NCBI RefSeq assembly: GCF_900104355.1
Contig: NZ_FNIY01000016.1
Span: 1 to 56,742, forward strand
Direction of reading: 5' to 3'
DNA length: 56,742 nt
Origin: Phyllobacterium sp. OV277
Lineage (GTDB): Bacteria; Pseudomonadota; Alphaproteobacteria; Rhizobiales; Rhizobiaceae
Positions 8,465-16,549 of the stretch are shown here, piece by piece (the first letter of the stretch is position 1; the number at the start of each line of letters is the position of its first letter). The translations under genes and the position numbers were made by a program. The notes under the pieces were generated by a model. It made no database searches and was not told the origin of the DNA. It was given only the letters and a program-made list of their open reading frames with translations.

Positions 8465-9538
8465 ATGCTTCAGATCGAAATCGACCACCTGAACAAGCAT
8501 TATGGCGGATTTCACGCGCTGAAAGATATCAACATTGCTATCGAGCAGGGCGCGTTTGTCGCGCTGGTGGGTCCCTCGGGCTGCGGCAAATCCACTTTGC
8601 TGCGCACCCTTGCCGGGCTTGAGAAGACAAGTTCGGGAGATTTGCGCATTGCCGGAGAAAGCGTGGTCAACAAACCGCCGCGCGAGCGGGATGTGGCGAT
8701 GGTCTTCCAGTCCTATGCGCTCTATCCACACATGGATGTCGAGCATAATATGAACTATTCGATGCGCCTGAAGCGTCGTCCCAAACAGGAGATCGCGGAC
8801 AGAACACGTGTCGCGGCGGAAACACTTGGTCTCGGTGCGCTGCTCGGCAGGTTGCCAAAAGCCCTGTCCGGCGGTCAGCGCCAGCGTGTTGCCATGGGCC
8901 GTGCGATCGTCCGCAATCCAAAAGTATTCCTCTTTGATGAGCCTCTGTCCAACCTTGACGCAGCGCTCCGGGTTCATATGCGCAGCGAGATCCGCAAGCT
9001 GCATGAACGTTTGAAAGCGACATCGGTCTACGTGACGCATGATCAGGTCGAAGCCATGACAATGGCCGACCATATTGTGGTTATGCGTGCCGGAGTGATC
9101 GAACAGCAGGGCAGTCCGCTCGAACTCTATGACCGCCCTACAAACAAGTTCGTCGCCGGCTTCATCGGTTCACCCGCGATGAATTTCGTACCAGTCACCG
9201 TCAGTCCTGAGGGTGACAGACTTGTACTTGAGAAGGATCAGAGCCAATCGTTGCCGCTTGGCCGGAAGCTGGTTCCCGGTGCGCGGTTGCTGGCCGGTTT
9301 GCGTCCCGAGCATCTTGCGTTTTTGGGCGAACCGGGAGATCTCGCGATCAAGGTTGTCGTGGAAGCCGTCGAGTCCACTGGTAGCATGACATTTGTCACT
9401 GCATCGGTTGCATCGCAGCAGGTTGTTGCCGCCCATAGTGGTCGGCCCAGTGTTGGAAGAAACAACGAGATCATCTTCTATATCTCGCCAAACAATGTTC
9501 ATCTGTTCGACGCTGAAACGGAACTTGCCATTCGGTGA
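8465..9538 (+). CDS. sugar ABC transporter ATPase (MalK/UgpC/MsmX type)
   Basis: The product is 357 aa. The nucleotide-binding domain has Walker A GPSGCGKST (near 37-45), Q-loop VFQSYALYPH (near 80-89), signature LSGGQRQRVAMGRA (near 135-148), Walker B VFLFDEPLSNLD and the H-loop VYVTHDQVEAM. A C-terminal OB-fold regulatory domain (TOBE, residues about 240-357, with LLAGLRPEHL) marks it as the sugar-importer class. It closes the operon and energises the importer. A weak inverted repeat, GCAAGAT/ATCTTGC (9551-9585), lies after the stop but is not a convincing terminator. Confidence 0.93.
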   Translation: MLQIEIDHLNKHYGGFHALKDINIAIEQGAFVALVGPSGCGKSTLLRTLAGLEKTSSGDLRIAGESVVNKPPRERDVAMVFQSYALYPHMDVEHNMNYSMRLKRRPKQEIADRTRVAAETLGLGALLGRLPKALSGGQRQRVAMGRAIVRNPKVFLFDEPLSNLDAALRVHMRSEIRKLHERLKATSVYVTHDQVEAMTMADHIVVMRAGVIEQQGSPLELYDRPTNKFVAGFIGSPAMNFVPVTVSPEGDRLVLEKDQSQSLPLGRKLVPGARLLAGLRPEHLAFLGEPGDLAIKVVVEAVESTGSMTFVTASVASQQVVAAHSGRPSVGRNNEIIFYISPNNVHLFDAETELAIR

Positions 9539-9608
9539 TAATTGGGGTGCGCAAGATAGCTGATTACCGTAAGCGGGCATCTTGCTACCATTTTAGTCGA
9601 TGTACTTG

Positions 9609-9627
9609 ATGCAACATCTTGCAACAT
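9609..9627. promoter_or_regulatory. candidate DeoR operator (tandem GCAACAT)
   Basis: Two copies of GCAACAT begin at 9611 and 9621, exactly one helical turn apart, 27 nt before the preferred DeoR start at 9654. Related GCAAC/GTTGC elements recur just downstream of the DeoR gene. The pairing on both sides of a repressor gene points to autoregulation. Position inside the longer open frame (ATG 9600) argues that translation starts at 9654. Confidence 0.55.
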
Positions 9628-9653
9628 TGGCCGCGCTCAGACACATTGAACCC

Positions 9654-10448
9654 ATGTCTGAATCAACCACCCCAGCGGCGCGGGCTCTTGCTCCTCGTCG
9701 GCATGATGAAATCCTCAAGCGCGTCGCAGCTGATGGTTCTGTAAGCATTGCAGAACTGGCGAGATTTTTTGATGTCTCGCGCGAAACCATCCGCCGTGAT
9801 CTAAAAGTGCTTGCCGATAAAGGGCTGTTCGAGCTTATCCACGGCGGCGCTGCACGATCCGACGCGGTGGAGCCGGGATTAAGTGAGCGTTCGCGCGAAA
9901 ATGCGCAGGGCAAGGCCATTATCGGGAAACTCGCGGCTGATATGGTTGAGGAGGGAATGGTTGTTTTCCTCGACTCGGGAACCACGACCCTGGCTGTAGC
10001 GCACGCGCTGGCTGCAACCCGCAAAACCCTGACAATCTGTACATCCAGTCTGGCTATCGCACTTTTCACATGCCATCTGCCCAATGTCCGCACCCATGTA
10101 TTCGGCGGTGAGATCAATCCCGAGGAAGAAGCCGCCTCCGGTATGGATGTGCTTCAGGCCGCAGAAGATTTCCGGATTGATGTGGCGTTTCTGGGCGCAG
10201 GTGCTGTTACATCTGAAGGCGATATAACCGATTTCACCAAAGGCGGCACTTTGTTGCGGTCCCGCATGATTTCCATGGCGCGAACGGCGTATTTTGTCAT
10301 CGATAGTTCCAAATTTGGCCGCTCAACGCCACTCAAAATACCAAATTCACACGATGCGACGGGAATAATCACGGACCGGAACCCCAATGATATTCTGACC
10401 GCTGTGCTCTCGGCCAAGGGTATGGAGGTCTTCATACCGACCTATTGA
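9654..10448 (+). CDS. DeoR-family transcriptional regulator
   Basis: The product is 264 aa from ATG 9654 (MSESTTPAARAL). An ATG at 9600 in the same frame would add 18 residues, but the candidate operator lies in that stretch. The N-terminal DeoR winged helix (RRHDEILKRVAADGSVSIAELARFFDVSRETIRRDLKVL, near 14-52) is followed by the DeoRC sugar-phosphate sensor domain, with GMVVFLDSGTTTLAVAHAL and KFGRSTPLKI. The likely effector is a phosphorylated metabolite. It sits between the sugar importer and the FAD oxidoreductase, both in the same direction. GCAAC elements upstream of itself and upstream of the oxidoreductase suggest it controls the latter. Confidence 0.88.
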   Translation: MSESTTPAARALAPRRHDEILKRVAADGSVSIAELARFFDVSRETIRRDLKVLADKGLFELIHGGAARSDAVEPGLSERSRENAQGKAIIGKLAADMVEEGMVVFLDSGTTTLAVAHALAATRKTLTICTSSLAIALFTCHLPNVRTHVFGGEINPEEEAASGMDVLQAAEDFRIDVAFLGAGAVTSEGDITDFTKGGTLLRSRMISMARTAYFVIDSSKFGRSTPLKIPNSHDATGIITDRNPNDILTAVLSAKGMEVFIPTY

Positions 10449-10488
10449 ATGTTGCATAATGTGATATTTATTGTTGATTTGTTGCAAC
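10449..10488. promoter_or_regulatory. candidate DeoR operator upstream of the FAD oxidoreductase
   Basis: ATGTTGC at 10449-10455 is the exact reverse complement of the GCAACAT element found before the DeoR gene, and GTTGCAAC (10481-10488) is a perfect 8-bp palindrome containing both GTTGC and GCAAC. Both lie in the 86-nt gap between the DeoR stop and the oxidoreductase start, where its promoter would be expected. Confidence 0.5.
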
Positions 10489-10534
10489 TTGCCGATTATG
10501 GTGGCGGCCATCTCTTACAGATGGGTGGATCGTC

Positions 10535-13012
10535 ATGGCAAAAGCTTTTCCAACACAGGCGCGTGTCGTCATTATTGGCGGGGGCATAATTGGCTGCTCG
10601 GTCGCCTATCATCTGACCAAGCTCGGCTGGACTGATGTCGTCCTTCTGGAACAAGGTCAGCTTAGCGGTGGTACGACATGGCATGCGGCGGGTCTCGTGG
10701 GCCAGCTTCGCAGCCATGCCAACATGACCGGGCTGATCAAATACTCGACCAAGCTTTACAGCGAACTTGAAGCTGAAACCGGGCTGGCGACAGGCTGGAA
10801 AAATTGCGGCTCTCTCGCTGTTGCCCGCACGCAAGATCGCATGACAGTTCTCAAGCGGACAGCGGCGTCAGCGCGTGCGCAGGGCGTTGATGTTGATGTG
10901 ATCTCGCCTGAAGAGGCCGCGAATATCTGGCCGGTAATGGCATCCGACGATCTCGTCGGCGCAGTCTGGCTTCCGGGAGATGGCAAAGCCAATCCAACTG
11001 ATCTGACACAGTCGCTGGCCAAGGGTGCCCGCAATCGCGGTGCCCGCGTCATCGAGCGCGTCAAGGTGACGGGTATTACCGTCAAAAACGGCGCGGCCTG
11101 CGGTGTTGAAACCGACCAAGGGAATATAACTGCGGAGATTGTCGTCAATTGTGCGGGGCAGTGGGCGCGGCAAGTCGGATTGATGTGCGGCGTGTCCGTT
11201 CCGCTGCATTCGGCGGAGCATATGTATATCGTGACTGGAAAGATCGAGGGTGTTCATCCTGATCTTCCCGTCTTACGTGATCCTGATGGCTATATTTATT
11301 TCAAGGAAGAAGTCGGTGGTCTGGTCATGGGCGGTTTTGAGCCGGAGGCCAAGCCGTGGGGTATGAAGGGCATCCCGGAGAATTTCGAATTTGCACTGCT
11401 GCCTGACGATTGGGATCAGTTCGAGATATTGATGCAGAATGCGCTTATCCGTGTTCCACAGCTCGAACATGCGGAAGTGCGCAAGTTTTATAATGGACCC
11501 GAAAGCTTCACACCCGATAACAATTTCATTCTGGGCGAGGCACCCGAGCTGAAGAATTTCTTTGTTGGAGCGGGATTCAATTCCATGGGTATCGCCAGTG
11601 CGGGCGGTGCGGGCAGGGCGCTTGCCGAATGGATCGTCAACGGCGAACCAACCATGGATCTTTGGCCCGTGGATATCAGACGCTTTGCTTCCTTCAACAA
11701 TAATCCGCGCTGGCTGCATGATCGTGTGAAGGAAACGCTTGGCCTGCACTATGCCATGCCGTGGCCCAACCGCGAGTTGGACACAGCACGTCCATTCCGC
11801 CGTTCACCGCTTTATGACCGGCTCGCTGCCAAGGGTGCATGCTTTGGCTCGAAAATGGGGTGGGAGCGTGCCAACTGGTTCGCAATATCTGGCGAAAAGC
11901 CGGAAACGCAATACGCCTTTGGTCGGCAGAACTGGCACGACGCGGTGAAGCGCGAAATGAAAGCGACGCGTGAAACCGCAGCGCTTTTCGACCAGACATC
12001 GTTTGCAAAATTGCTCATTCAGGGGCAGGACGCCTGCACACTGCTTAACCGTCTCTGCGCTACGGATGTGGATGTGGGCATTGGCCGCTCCGTCTACACA
12101 GGTATGCTCAATGAGCGTGGTGGATATGAAACCGATCTGACCGTCATGCGGCTTGCTGCCGACAGGTTCCTGATTGTGACAGGTTCCGCGCAGGCGGTGC
12201 ATGATGCCGACTGGATCCGCAAGAATACGCCCGCTGATTGGCACGCTTCGCTGACCGATGTGACATCAGCCTATTCCGTTCTCGCGCTGATGGGTCCCAA
12301 TTCGCGGGATATTCTGAGCAAGGTTACCTCGGCGGATTTGTCGAATGAGGGCTTTCCTTTTGCAACGATCCGCGAGATCGATATTGGCTATGCCACAGCC
12401 TACGCCAACCGCATGACCTATGTGGGGGAACTCGGCTGGGAACTGATTGTCCCGACAGAATTTGCCGTCGGTGTCTATGAGACCCTGCATGAAGCGGGGC
12501 GCGATCTCGGTCTTATCGATGCTGGATATTATGCGCTGGAGGCGCTGCGTCTTGAAAAAGGGTTCCGCGCCTGGAGCCGCGAGCTTACCCCCGATATCAA
12601 TCCTTTTGAAGCGGGTCTGGCATTTGCGGTTTCGTTCGATAAATCGAGTGCGTTCATTGGCAAGGAAGCGCTCGTTAAAGCGAAGCAAACAGGTGTGCCG
12701 CATCGCAAGATTGTGCAGTTCACCGTTGATGATGGCGAGCCGATGCTGTGGGGCGGTGAACTGATCCTGCGCAATGGCAAGCCGGTGGGCGAGGTGCGCT
12801 CGGCTGCCTATGGGCACACCCTTGGCCGTTCGGTTGCGCTGGCGCTGATCGAGAATGCGGAAGGCGTGAGCAAGGAATTCATCGATAGCGGAGATTTTGC
12901 TATCGATCTGGCTGGCGCGCTTTATCCGGCAACCGCCCATTTGCGCAGTCCGTATGATCCAAAGTCGGACCGCGTGAAGGCCGATGCAATCAAGGTGCAG
13001 GCGGCAGCTTAA
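10535..13012 (+). CDS. FAD-dependent oxidoreductase with GcvT-like folate domain (dimethylglycine/sarcosine dehydrogenase family)
   Basis: The product is 825 aa. The N-terminal FAD-binding DAO domain opens with VVIIGGGIIGCSVAYHL (GxGxxG, near 12-28), followed by GGTTWHAAGL (near 47-56). The His in WHAAG is the site of covalent FAD attachment in dimethylglycine dehydrogenase relatives. The C-terminal half is a GcvT/aminomethyltransferase domain (residues about 430-820, with YTGMLNERGGYETDLTV, YVGELGWEL and LEALRLEKGFRAWSREL) that binds tetrahydrofolate and captures formaldehyde from N-methyl groups. It probably demethylates an N-methylated amine or amino acid. The ATG has GGTGGA 6 nt upstream. 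Its 3' end overlaps the convergent LysR gene by 4 nt. Substrate is unknown; proximity to the AEP genes allows an N-methyl aminophosphonate only as a guess. Confidence 0.9.
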   Translation: MAKAFPTQARVVIIGGGIIGCSVAYHLTKLGWTDVVLLEQGQLSGGTTWHAAGLVGQLRSHANMTGLIKYSTKLYSELEAETGLATGWKNCGSLAVARTQDRMTVLKRTAASARAQGVDVDVISPEEAANIWPVMASDDLVGAVWLPGDGKANPTDLTQSLAKGARNRGARVIERVKVTGITVKNGAACGVETDQGNITAEIVVNCAGQWARQVGLMCGVSVPLHSAEHMYIVTGKIEGVHPDLPVLRDPDGYIYFKEEVGGLVMGGFEPEAKPWGMKGIPENFEFALLPDDWDQFEILMQNALIRVPQLEHAEVRKFYNGPESFTPDNNFILGEAPELKNFFVGAGFNSMGIASAGGAGRALAEWIVNGEPTMDLWPVDIRRFASFNNNPRWLHDRVKETLGLHYAMPWPNRELDTARPFRRSPLYDRLAAKGACFGSKMGWERANWFAISGEKPETQYAFGRQNWHDAVKREMKATRETAALFDQTSFAKLLIQGQDACTLLNRLCATDVDVGIGRSVYTGMLNERGGYETDLTVMRLAADRFLIVTGSAQAVHDADWIRKNTPADWHASLTDVTSAYSVLALMGPNSRDILSKVTSADLSNEGFPFATIREIDIGYATAYANRMTYVGELGWELIVPTEFAVGVYETLHEAGRDLGLIDAGYYALEALRLEKGFRAWSRELTPDINPFEAGLAFAVSFDKSSAFIGKEALVKAKQTGVPHRKIVQFTVDDGEPMLWGGELILRNGKPVGEVRSAAYGHTLGRSVALALIENAEGVSKEFIDSGDFAIDLAGALYPATAHLRSPYDPKSDRVKADAIKVQAAA

Positions 13013-13881
13013 CCTGCCGGTGCCATTGATTTTGCGATGTCCAGAAACACGCGCACGAGTTTGCCTGCGCTTCGCTCGCGCAGGCAGATCAGCGCTTCGT
13101 CCATAAGCACTTCAGGACCGGCAATCGGAATTTGCACAAGTCGTGTGTCCTGACCGAATTCTGCGGATGAGACGAAACCGACACCGGCGCCCGAGGCGAC
13201 GATTTCACGGACAGCCTCGCGGCCTTCCGCTTCAATTGACGACTTGAGTTCAAAGCCCTGACTTGCGGCATGGTCCTGTAGTTTTTGCCGTGTCTTCGAA
13301 CCGCGTTCGCGCATGACCAGTGGAAGGCGTGTCAATTCTTCCAATGTCAAAGATTGGGCTGTTGCCAATGGGTGCTCATTGGAAACGAAGGCAACAATCG
13401 GCGTGGAATTGAGCTTCAATATCTCGAAATCACGTCCGGTTGGAATTTCGCCGAGAACGCCGATATCAGCCTCATAGCTGTAGAGACTGCTGATAACGGT
13501 TTCCGTATTGCCTGCACGCACCGACACCTGAATGCCGGGATATTTTTCGCGGAACGTGCCCAGAATATGCAGGAGATGGTGCGCCGCATCGGCGACAATG
13601 CGCAGGGTGCCCGCGCGTAAAGCGCGTGATTCCGAAAGCAGTTCCAGAGCCTGTTGTTCGGTATCGAACATACGGTGGGTTATTTCAAGCAGCCGCTGCC
13701 CGGCTTCCGTCAACGTGACCTGCTTCTTGTGGCGGTTGAACAGCAGAATATCATATTCTTCTTCCAGCTTGCGGACCTGATCCGAGATGGCGGGCTGGGT
13801 CAGGAAAAGCATCTCCGCGGCCCGCGAAAAGCCGCCGCAAACCGCCACATGATGAAATGCGCGAAGCTGAACGTAGCGCAT
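13009..13881 (-). CDS. LysR-family transcriptional regulator of the AEP operons
   Basis: The product is 290 aa. The N-terminal LysR winged helix (residues about 1-60: LRAFHHVAVCGGFSRAAEMLFLTQPAISDQVRKLEEEYDILLF) is followed by a periplasmic-binding-like effector domain, as in CysB/PhnR-type activators. The ATG at 13881 has GGAGATATT upstream. It is divergent from phnW with 166 nt between the start codons. That gap carries a GAT-N11-ATC box of LysR type which recurs upstream of phnS. It is probably the AEP-responsive activator of both units; the inducer is inferred. Confidence 0.9.
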   Translation of the reverse strand: MRYVQLRAFHHVAVCGGFSRAAEMLFLTQPAISDQVRKLEEEYDILLFNRHKKQVTLTEAGQRLLEITHRMFDTEQQALELLSESRALRAGTLRIVADAAHHLLHILGTFREKYPGIQVSVRAGNTETVISSLYSYEADIGVLGEIPTGRDFEILKLNSTPIVAFVSNEHPLATAQSLTLEELTRLPLVMRERGSKTRQKLQDHAASQGFELKSSIEAEGREAVREIVASGAGVGFVSSAEFGQDTRLVQIPIAGPEVLMDEALICLRERSAGKLVRVFLDIAKSMAPAG

Positions 13882-13974
13882 GAATATCTCCTTTGACGGC
13901 CTGCCTTGTCATATCAGGGTTGCCGAACTCCTTTAGAATGTATCGTCTCAGCTTATAGATCAATACAAAATAAC

Positions 13975-13993
13975 GATTTTACATATATATCGC
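13975..13993 (+). promoter_or_regulatory. LysR-type box upstream of phnW
   Basis: GATTTTACATATATATCGC contains GAT-N11-ATC, the dyad T-N11-A arrangement recognised by LysR proteins. It matches the site at 18135-18153 upstream of phnS at 16 of 19 positions, and the AT-rich bases just upstream are also similar (AATAYAARATAA). It ends 54 nt before the phnW start, fitting an activator site next to the -35 region. Confidence 0.7.
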
Positions 13994-14047
13994 ACGCGTG
14001 TGAAATGGCGGGCAAGAGCAGACCATGCCAGTCAGGAGGAAATGACA

Positions 14048-15247
14048 ATGTTGGCCGGAAATCAGATTGTGACAGCGCCATTCGATGAACCAGCGCTTGG
14101 TGAACCCTATCTCCTGACACCCGGTCCTCTCACTACATCCTATGCAGTCAAGGAAGCGATGCTGCGCGACTGGGGTTCATGGGATGGTGATTTCCGCGCC
14201 ATGACTGCCGAGCTTCGCCGCCATCTTCTCTCCCTGACAGGCGATACAAAGGATGAATTCGATTGCGTGCCGATGCAGGGCAGCGGCACCTTTGCCGTTG
14301 AGGCGATGCTGGGCAGCCTTCTGCCGCGTGACAGCAAGACACTGGTTCTTGTGAACGGCGCCTATGGTCAGCGTATCGTGCAGACGCTTGACTATCTTGG
14401 CCGAGCCCATTCGGTCATCGACAAGGGCGATTATATGCCGCCACGTGGGTTGGAAGTTGCCGCTGCGCTGGATGCTGATCCGGCGATTACCCATGTTATT
14501 ATTGTCCACTGCGAGACAAGTTCAGGCATTCTCAATCCGGTGCACGAAATCTCGGAAGCAGTTTATGCCAAGGGTCGCAAGCTGCTGATCGACTCCATGA
14601 GTGCCTTCGGAGCCATATCGCTGGATGTGAACGAAATCCGCTATGAGGCCATGGTGTCATCGGCCAATAAATGCATTGAAGGCGTGCCGGGTTTTGGTTT
14701 CATCATTGCGCGCAAGAGTGAGCTGGAAGCCGCCAAGGGCCGCAGCCATTCGCTCAGCCTCGATGTACATGCCCAGTGGGCGCATCTCAACAAAACAGGG
14801 CAATGGCGCTATACGCCGCCAACCCATGTGGTTGCGGCATTCCTTGTCGCGCTGCGCCAGCACGAAATCGAAGGTGGTGTGGCCGGACGGGGCGGGCGCT
14901 ATGCCCATAACCGCGATGTCATGGTCGCCGGAATGCGTGAGCTTGGGTTTGAAACGTTGCTCAAGGATCACTGGCTTTCGCCCATCATCGTCACCTTCTT
15001 CAACCCTGCTCATCCGAACTTTGCATTCGACCGCTTCTATGGGCTGATGAAGGACAAGGGTTTCATCATCTATCCCGGCAAATTGACCGTCGTTGACAGT
15101 TTCCGTGTCGGCTGCATCGGCCGCATGGACGAGCATGTCATGCGCCGTGTGGTCAAGGCGGCCGGAGAATCCCTGCGCGAGATGGGTGTCGATACCGCTG
15201 CACCTCCCGCTGCTGCCATCGCTGAACGCGCCAAACTTGCGGCTTGA
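14048..15247 (+). CDS. phnW: 2-aminoethylphosphonate--pyruvate transaminase
   Basis: The product is 399 aa, a fold-type I PLP enzyme that moves the amino group of AEP to pyruvate, giving phosphonoacetaldehyde and alanine. It opens with PYLLTPGPLTTSYAVKEAMLRDWGSWD, the family's substrate-site segment, then has MQGSGTFAVEAML (cofactor phosphate loop), HCETSSGILNPV and DSMSAFGAI (Asp that contacts the pyridine nitrogen). The Schiff-base Lys is in SSANKCIEGVPGF, about residue 208. ATG 14048 was chosen because AGGAGG lies 8 nt upstream; the ATG at 14042 is only 2 nt from it. First gene of phnW-phnA-phnY; the partner enzymes consume phosphonoacetaldehyde. Confidence 0.96.
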   Translation: MLAGNQIVTAPFDEPALGEPYLLTPGPLTTSYAVKEAMLRDWGSWDGDFRAMTAELRRHLLSLTGDTKDEFDCVPMQGSGTFAVEAMLGSLLPRDSKTLVLVNGAYGQRIVQTLDYLGRAHSVIDKGDYMPPRGLEVAAALDADPAITHVIIVHCETSSGILNPVHEISEAVYAKGRKLLIDSMSAFGAISLDVNEIRYEAMVSSANKCIEGVPGFGFIIARKSELEAAKGRSHSLSLDVHAQWAHLNKTGQWRYTPPTHVVAAFLVALRQHEIEGGVAGRGGRYAHNRDVMVAGMRELGFETLLKDHWLSPIIVTFFNPAHPNFAFDRFYGLMKDKGFIIYPGKLTVVDSFRVGCIGRMDEHVMRRVVKAAGESLREMGVDTAAPPAAAIAERAKLAA

Positions 15248-15274
15248 GCCGCTCCGTAAACAAGGAATACCCCG

Positions 15275-16531
15275 ATGAACCAGATGTCTCCTGTCAATGT
15301 CAGCGTCAATGGCCGCAATTATGCCTGGCCGCGCGTGACGGCCATTGCAATCTGCCTTGACGGCTGCGAACCAGCCTATCTCGATGAGGCGATCAAGGCT
15401 GGTCTGATGCCCGCTCTGGTGAAGATCAAGGAAAAGGGCACGGTGCGCATGGCGCATAGTGTTATTCCAAGCTTCACCAATCCCAACAATATGTCGATTG
15501 CGACAGGACGCCCGCCGTCAGTTCACGGCATTTGCGGCAACTATCTCTATGAACGCGAGACAGGCAAGGAAGTGATGATGAACGATCCGCGCTTCCTGCG
15601 CGCACCGACCATCTTCAAGGCCTATTACGATGCTGGCGCCCGCATCGCTGTGGTGACAGCCAAGGACAAGCTGCGCGCTTTGCTTGGCCACGGTCTGTCA
15701 TTCGATGAAGATCGCGCGATCTGCTTCTCCTCGGAGAAATCAGATACGTCAACCAAAGCGGAGCACGGCATCGACAATGCGTCCGCTTGGCTGGGCAGAC
15801 CGGTGCCGGAAGTCTATTCGGCTGAACTGTCGGAGTTCGTGTTTGCTGCCGGTGTCAAGCTGCTTGAGACGTTCAGACCGGATGTGATGTACCTCACCAC
15901 GACCGATTATGTGCAGCACAAATATGCGCCGGGTGTTCCTGAGGCCAATGCATTCTATGAAATGTTCGACAAATATCTGGCACAGCTTGATGCGCTGGGC
16001 GCAGCTATTGTTGTCACCGCCGATCATGGCATGAAGCCCAAGCACAAGGCCGATGGGTCGCCCGATGTGATCTATGTTCAGGACCTGCTTGATGAGTGGC
16101 TGGGCAAGGATGCGGCCCGTGTCATCCTGCCGATCACCGACCCCTATGTGGTGCATCACGGTGCGCTTGGGTCGTTTGCAACCGCTTATCTTCCAGAGGG
16201 TGCGGATCAGGCTGATATCATGGCGCGGCTGGCAAAAATTGAAGGGATCGACGTGGTTCTGGATAATGCCGCCGCCTGCGAGCGCTTCGAACTGCCGAAT
16301 GATCGTATTGGCGACATCGTTTTCCTCTCCACGGAAAACAAGACACTTGGCACCAGTGAACACCGGCATGATCTGGCCGCGCTCAATGAGCCATTGCGCT
16401 CGCATGGCGGGCTGACGGAACAGGTGGTTCCATTCATCGTCAACAGAAAATTGCCTGATCTGCCCAACGCGCCGGAACTGCGCAATTTCGATGCCTTCCA
16501 TTATGCGGCGATGGCCGCGGCGCTGGTTTAG
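15275..16531 (+). CDS. phnA: phosphonoacetate hydrolase
   Basis: The product is 418 aa, a member of the alkaline-phosphatase/nucleotide pyrophosphatase superfamily that splits the C-P bond of phosphonoacetate into acetate and phosphate with two zinc ions. The zinc ligands and nucleophile known from the Sinorhizobium enzyme are all visible. Asp29 is in CLDGCEP and Thr68 in SFTNPNNMS. The Asp/His pair is in TTDYVQHKYAP, the adjacent Asp-His in TADHGMK, and a late His in LRSHGGLTEQ. AAGGA lies 8 nt before the ATG. It follows phnW by 27 nt and precedes phnY by 18 nt. It is cytoplasmic and completes the PhnW-PhnY-PhnA route. Confidence 0.96.
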   Translation: MNQMSPVNVSVNGRNYAWPRVTAIAICLDGCEPAYLDEAIKAGLMPALVKIKEKGTVRMAHSVIPSFTNPNNMSIATGRPPSVHGICGNYLYERETGKEVMMNDPRFLRAPTIFKAYYDAGARIAVVTAKDKLRALLGHGLSFDEDRAICFSSEKSDTSTKAEHGIDNASAWLGRPVPEVYSAELSEFVFAAGVKLLETFRPDVMYLTTTDYVQHKYAPGVPEANAFYEMFDKYLAQLDALGAAIVVTADHGMKPKHKADGSPDVIYVQDLLDEWLGKDAARVILPITDPYVVHHGALGSFATAYLPEGADQADIMARLAKIEGIDVVLDNAAACERFELPNDRIGDIVFLSTENKTLGTSEHRHDLAALNEPLRSHGGLTEQVVPFIVNRKLPDLPNAPELRNFDAFHYAAMAAALV

Positions 16532-16549
16532 GCGGCGGAGAACAGGGTC

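Noticed and set aside
9551..9585. GCAAGAT/ATCTTGC inverted repeat as terminator of the sugar operon
   Set aside because: Only a 7-bp stem with a 21-nt loop and no clean T-run; not convincing.
13882..14047. Pho box in front of phnW
   Set aside because: No CTGTCAT-type direct repeats with 11-bp period could be found; the LysR box explains the region better.
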